From: an uncultured Lachnospiraceae bacterium | Lineage (GTDB): Bacteria; Bacillota; Clostridia; Lachnospirales; Lachnospiraceae | DNA: 15,917 nt | Reading direction: 5' to 3' | NCBI GenBank assembly: GCA_946633495.1 | Contig: CAMPAX010000031.1 | Location: forward strand, 1-15,917 | Shown: piece by piece, positions 13,389 to 15,917 of the stretch | Layout: the number at the start of each line of letters is the position of its first letter | How positions within the stretch are numbered: the stretch's first letter is position 1 | The notes under the pieces: model-generated | The model's database searches: none | What the model was told of the DNA's origin: nothing | The model's input: the letters and a program-made list of their open reading frames with translations, nothing else | Made by a program: the position numbers and the translations under genes

Positions 13389-13504
13389 ATACATCTCCGT
13401 TTTCATGTGATCGATTATTTCCGGTGTCCGGAAGAAAGGGATCCGGGAGCCCGCACACTTTTCTTAACAATCTTTAGCGCAGCCTGCCGAAATCACCGCC
13501 CTCT

Positions 13505-13533
13505 ATCTTACACCGATTTATTTTCTTTTGCAA
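13505..13533 (-). promoter_or_regulatory. Promoter of glnN copy 2
   Basis: On the minus strand TTGCAA (13533-13528), a 17-nt spacer and TAAGAT (13510-13505); start near 13498. It gives a leader of about 110 nt that contains the hairpin TTCCGG-ACA-CCGGAA just ahead of the coding region. The intergenic space 13389-13757 holds this promoter and the divergent one at 13629, and no gene. Confidence 0.75.
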
Positions 13534-13628
13534 TTGTTAGATTTCACACTTCTTTTTCGGGATATTTATGAAATGTAAGCAAGTTGAACGAGGAAGAATC
13601 TTTTTTACTTTCAGTAAGACCCTGTATA

Positions 13629-13637
13629 TGTTATAAT
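13629..13637 (+). promoter_or_regulatory. Extended -10 promoter of the plus-strand unit
   Basis: TG-T-TATAAT at 13629-13637 is a full extended -10 box. The -35 position (TTTCAG, 13609-13614, 17-nt spacer) is weak. The start would be near 13644, giving a leader of about 115 nt. Confidence 0.7.
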
Positions 13638-13702
13638 ATCCAAAGGATCATTTGTTCGAACCGTGGGAGATACCCCATGTTCCGATGTCTGTATCCATCA
13701 AT

Positions 13703-13740
13703 AGTGTCAAATCAGATACGAACGGACACTCTACTGATTT
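13703..13740 (+). promoter_or_regulatory. Interleaved stems directly ahead of the ribosome binding site
   Basis: AGTGTC (13703-13708) pairs with GACACT (13725-13730), and AAATCAG (13709-13715) pairs with CTGATTT (13734-13740). The two stems interleave, so they are alternatives or a pseudoknot. The second ends one base before AAAGGAGG (13742-13749). This could control translation of the gene at 13758; no known riboswitch was recognised. Confidence 0.45.
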
Positions 13741-13757
13741 CAAAGGAGGTACCCTAC

Positions 13758-14189
13758 ATGGCATGTTTCTTAGTACCCGCGGCGGAAGCCGTGATCACTA
13801 CCATCACCACAAAGATCATTGAAAAAAAGGAAAAATCCTCGCCCAGGAAAGCTGAGACGGTACAGGTCCAACTGGACGATGAGACCGTCACAACCGCGAA
13901 GCGGCTTCCTTTCTCTGCTAAAATGAAATGGTTGAACCATCTTCTCTGGGGCGGCTCGGGGCTCCTGGCTTTCGAGCATCTCTGGCATGGTGAGATCACT
14001 CCCTGGTTCCCGTTCCTTACCGGCGCTGCAACACCGGAAAGCACCACGGAGATGCTGAACGAGATGTCCACGGTGGGGGTGACCATGGCGGTTCTCGTTA
14101 CGCTGATCTGGGGCGGAATGCTGGGAATCTCCGCGCTGATCGAGAAGAAGGCGGTTGCGGACACAGAACCCGAAGAGAAAACGGAATAA
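13758..14189 (+). CDS. Small membrane protein of unknown function (first of pair)
   Basis: 143 aa, family not recognised. Short N-terminus MACFLVPAAEAVITTITTKI, possibly amphipathic or a membrane segment, then a charged linker (22-55). Two likely membrane segments follow, about 58-76 (LNHLLWGGSGLLAFEHLW) and 105-128 (VGVTMAVLVTLIWGGMLGIS), and an acidic tail. The loop EHLWHGEITPWF carries two His. ATG at 13758 has an excellent AAAGGAGG site 8 nt upstream. The partner gene starts 25 bp after the stop, so the two are co-transcribed. The next genes on the strand are larB and larC, so a role linked to nickel or to the lar cofactor is possible but rests on position alone. Confidence 0.82.
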   Translation: MACFLVPAAEAVITTITTKIIEKKEKSSPRKAETVQVQLDDETVTTAKRLPFSAKMKWLNHLLWGGSGLLAFEHLWHGEITPWFPFLTGAATPESTTEMLNEMSTVGVTMAVLVTLIWGGMLGISALIEKKAVADTEPEEKTE

Positions 14190-14214
14190 TTAAAAAAGCA
14201 GGGGGAAATTAAAT

Positions 14215-14547
14215 ATGACTCTTTTACTTACCGTTTTTGCCGCTGTGATCAGTACAGTGGTATGGTACCGGAGAAATCCTGCAGATGACATGAAGGTCGG
14301 CGTGCTCTGCTGGCTCTTCTGGGGCGCATCCATTATGTGGCTGGTAGATGCCATTTTCGAGTATAAGGAGCTGGGCGCTGAGTATTTCTCTCCGTCCATC
14401 AAGGATATGCTGAATGACAGCTTCCTTGGTCTGTCGGTAATCGCACTTGCCATGATCATCTGGCTGATCGTCCTTCTCATCAAGGATCCCCGGGGCAGAG
14501 TTCGCCGGGCGCTCTTTCAGCGGGCCGGCCAGGCAAAGAACGACTAA
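14215..14547 (+). CDS. Small membrane protein of unknown function (second of pair)
   Basis: 110 aa with three predicted membrane helices: 1-18 (LLLTVFAAVISTVVWY), about 28-46 (VGVLCWLFWGASIMWLVDAI) and about 70-90 (FLGLSVIALAMIIWLIVLLI), ending in a basic tail (KDPRGRVRRALF). Family not recognised. ATG at 14215 follows GGGGGA. Its first gene partner is also a small membrane protein, so they may form a complex. The product's acidic loop residues D26, D45 and E49 sit near helix ends. A strong hairpin follows the stop. Confidence 0.82.
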   Translation: MTLLLTVFAAVISTVVWYRRNPADDMKVGVLCWLFWGASIMWLVDAIFEYKELGAEYFSPSIKDMLNDSFLGLSVIALAMIIWLIVLLIKDPRGRVRRALFQRAGQAKND

Positions 14548-14552
14548 ACAAA

Positions 14553-14584
14553 ATCGAGTAGGAGGGGGGTCCCTCCTACTCGAT
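14553..14584 (+). terminator. 14-bp perfect hairpin after the membrane-protein pair
   Basis: ATCGAGTAGGAGGG (14553-14566), GGGT loop, CCCTCCTACTCGAT (14571-14584). The stem is perfect but no T-run follows (GTCGCG), so termination may be weak or the hairpin may act as an mRNA processing or stability element. Confidence 0.6.
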
Positions 14585-14774
14585 GTCGCGTTGGCCGGCC
14601 TATGTGCATGCAAGCATGCCCGCATGCCGGCCGTATCGCGCATATAAAAACGCAGCGGTTCTCAGCCGAGGACCGCTGAATTTGTATCATGACGAAATCC
14701 GTACAGCCTGTCGGCTGAAAGCATCAAAAAGGGGATCCGTTTCAGGCGGAATATCCCGTCATATGGAGGCACGC
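14585..14774 (+). other. Structured, gene-free region ahead of larB
   Basis: Holds several dyads: GGCCGGC 14593-14599 with GCCGGCC 14626-14632, enclosing GCATG/CATGC (14606-14619); CAGCGGTTCTC 14653-14663 with GAGGACCGCTG 14668-14678 (11 bp, AGCC loop); and CAGCC/GGCTG near 14703-14717. No convincing promoter was found. On the minus strand the 11-bp hairpin is followed by CGTTTTT and resembles an intrinsic terminator. The frame of larB is open back to 14583, but the ribosome binding site at 14764 argues against use of that part. Confidence 0.5.
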
Positions 14775-15575
14775 ATGAGCAGAGATACAAGAGAGATTCT
14801 TGAAGAAGTACGATCCGGCTCCCTTTCGGTTGAGGGAGCGATCCTTGAACTGAAACAGAAGCCTTTTACGGATCTTGGATATGCAAAGGTGGACCTGCAC
14901 CGAAAGATCCGCCAGGGCGTTCCGGAGGTGATCTACGGTGCCGGCAAAACGCCGGAGCAGATCCACGGAATCGTAAATTCGCTTATGGACGCAGGCGAAG
15001 AACGTGTGCTGATCACCCGCCTTTCTCCGGAGAGTGCGGAAAAACTCAGCGGATATCTGTCCCCGGCATCAGCCGATGCTCCGTCCCGTCCCCTTTCCTA
15101 CTATCCGGAAGCCCGGATCGGAATCGTTGGAAATATGCCAAAACCCGAGGTTCCCGGCACCATTCTTATCGCTACCGGCGGTACCAGTGATATTCCTGTG
15201 GCAGAGGAGGCTGCGCTGACGGCCGAATACCTCGGGAATCCGGTGGTCCGGCTCTATGATGTGGGAGTTGCCGGTCTGCACCGCCTGCTCAGTCATTCCG
15301 AAGAGATCATGCAGGCCTCCGTCATCATCGCCATCGCCGGTATGGAAGGTGCACTTGCCAGCGTCATCGGGGGCATGGCAGATTGTCCCGTGATCGCGGT
15401 TCCGACCAGCGTTGGATACGGTGCATCCTTTGAAGGACTCTCCGCTCTTCTCTCCATGCTGAATTCCTGCGCCAGCGGAGTTTCCGTGGTCAACATCGAT
15501 AACGGCTTCGGAGCCGCATTTACGGCAAGCCGGATCAACCATCGAACACCAAATACAGTTTCTCATGAGAGGTAA
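14775..15575 (+). CDS. larB: LarB, nickel-pincer cofactor biosynthesis carboxylase/hydrolase
   Basis: Converts nicotinic acid adenine dinucleotide to the dicarboxylated mononucleotide (P2CMN), the first step of the nickel-pincer nucleotide cofactor used by lactate racemase LarA and relatives. 266 aa, near the family's usual 250. The C-terminal half is the PurE-like domain: TGGTSDIPVAEEAALTAE, RLYDVGVAGLHRLL, AGMEGALASVIGGMADCPVI, VPTSVGYGASFEGL, MLNSCASGVSVVNIDNGFGA. Cys204 in DCPVIAVPTS probably corresponds to the Cys reported to bond the substrate in Lactobacillus plantarum LarB. ATG at 14775 is chosen because GGAGG lies 5 nt upstream. larC begins 6 bp after the stop. Confidence 0.96.
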   Translation: MSRDTREILEEVRSGSLSVEGAILELKQKPFTDLGYAKVDLHRKIRQGVPEVIYGAGKTPEQIHGIVNSLMDAGEERVLITRLSPESAEKLSGYLSPASADAPSRPLSYYPEARIGIVGNMPKPEVPGTILIATGGTSDIPVAEEAALTAEYLGNPVVRLYDVGVAGLHRLLSHSEEIMQASVIIAIAGMEGALASVIGGMADCPVIAVPTSVGYGASFEGLSALLSMLNSCASGVSVVNIDNGFGAAFTASRINHRTPNTVSHER

Positions 15576-15581
15576 CAAACT

Positions 15582-15917
15582 ATGAAAACTCTTTATATTG
15601 ACTGCGGCATGGGCGCCGCCGGGGACATGCTGACTGCCGCTCTTCTGGAGCTTCTTCCGGATCCTTCTGACATGATCGATCGTCTGAACCGGCTGGGCAT
15701 TCCGGATGTAACCTATCAAATGGTACCTGCGGAAAAATGCGGGATCACGGGCACCTCTGTCCGTGTACTGGTTCATGGTGAGGATGAGGAATCCGAAGAC
15801 GCAAACCATGTGAGCGACTATGCATACCATCATGGGCACGAGCATCATCACGAGCATGGACATGACCATGAACATGAACATGACCATGAGCATGAACATC
15901 ACCATCACGATCATGAA
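15582..15917 (+). CDS. larC: LarC, nickel insertion protein (N-terminal part, cut by window end)
   Basis: CTP-dependent enzyme that inserts nickel into the pincer nucleotide. The 112 codons present open KTLYIDCGMGAAGDMLTAAL, the LarC N-terminal signature, and continue with the KCGITGTSVRVLV segment. Residues 83-112 are a His/Glu/Asp-rich stretch (mostly HxH units), as in many LarC proteins, probably for nickel storage or delivery. ATG at 15582 follows GAGAGG about 8 nt upstream, inside the end of larB, so the two are translationally coupled. L. plantarum makes LarC from larC1/larC2 by programmed frameshifting; whether this gene is continuous cannot be seen here. The E and A genes of the pathway would be expected to the right. 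Confidence 0.94.
   Translation, partial: MKTLYIDCGMGAAGDMLTAALLELLPDPSDMIDRLNRLGIPDVTYQMVPAEKCGITGTSVRVLVHGEDEESEDANHVSDYAYHHGHEHHHEHGHDHEHEHDHEHEHHHHDHE

Noticed and set aside
1..15917. A CRISPR array in this window
   Set aside because: No series of 30-40-bp repeats with regular spacers is present. The only tandem repeat (11153-11262) is contiguous, without spacers.

Overview
The window looks like chromosomal DNA of an anaerobic, Gram-positive Clostridia bacterium, most likely Lachnospiraceae-like. The grounds are two type III glutamine synthetases, an ammonium channel fused to a PII protein, strong AGGAGG-type ribosome binding sites with consensus sigma-A promoters, a surface protein with choline-binding-type repeats, and a Cas9 N-terminus of the Treponema denticola/Coprococcus catus kind. 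The placement is inference; no rRNA or marker gene is present.

Left edge (1-1450): the first 69 codons of a type II cas9 run off the window on the minus strand. Just upstream, on the plus strand, is a well-formed tracrRNA gene with its own promoter (TTGACA-N17-TATTCT), anti-repeat, bulge, nexus hairpin, two further hairpins and an intrinsic terminator. A WYL-domain regulator lies upstream of cas9 on the same strand, so any WYL-to-cas9 read-through would be antisense to the tracrRNA. The CRISPR array itself is not in the window.

1505-3460 (minus): a three-gene operon of two small paralogous proteins of unknown function followed by a condensation/acyltransferase-fold protein with an HxxxDG motif, closed by an intrinsic terminator. 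3461-3794 has no gene and holds a MITE-like palindromic element. 3795-4982 (minus) encodes an unusual membrane protein: sigma-70 region-2-like N-domain, one transmembrane helix, and extracellular choline/cell-wall-binding repeats.

5153-13533 (minus) is a nitrogen-assimilation block. An AmtB-PII fusion and glnN form one operon, driven by a perfect consensus promoter that is followed within about 14 nt by an intrinsic terminator, suggesting attenuation. A second glnN paralogue has its own promoter. Between them sit an MBL-fold hydrolase (probably leaderless mRNA) and a GNAT acetyltransferase. A 48-bp tandem repeat follows the second glnN.

13629-15917 (plus): a divergent unit with two small membrane proteins of unknown function, then larB and the start of larC, which make the nickel-pincer nucleotide cofactor. 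A structured 227-bp gap separates the two pairs. The window ends inside the His-rich, probably nickel-binding stretch of LarC.
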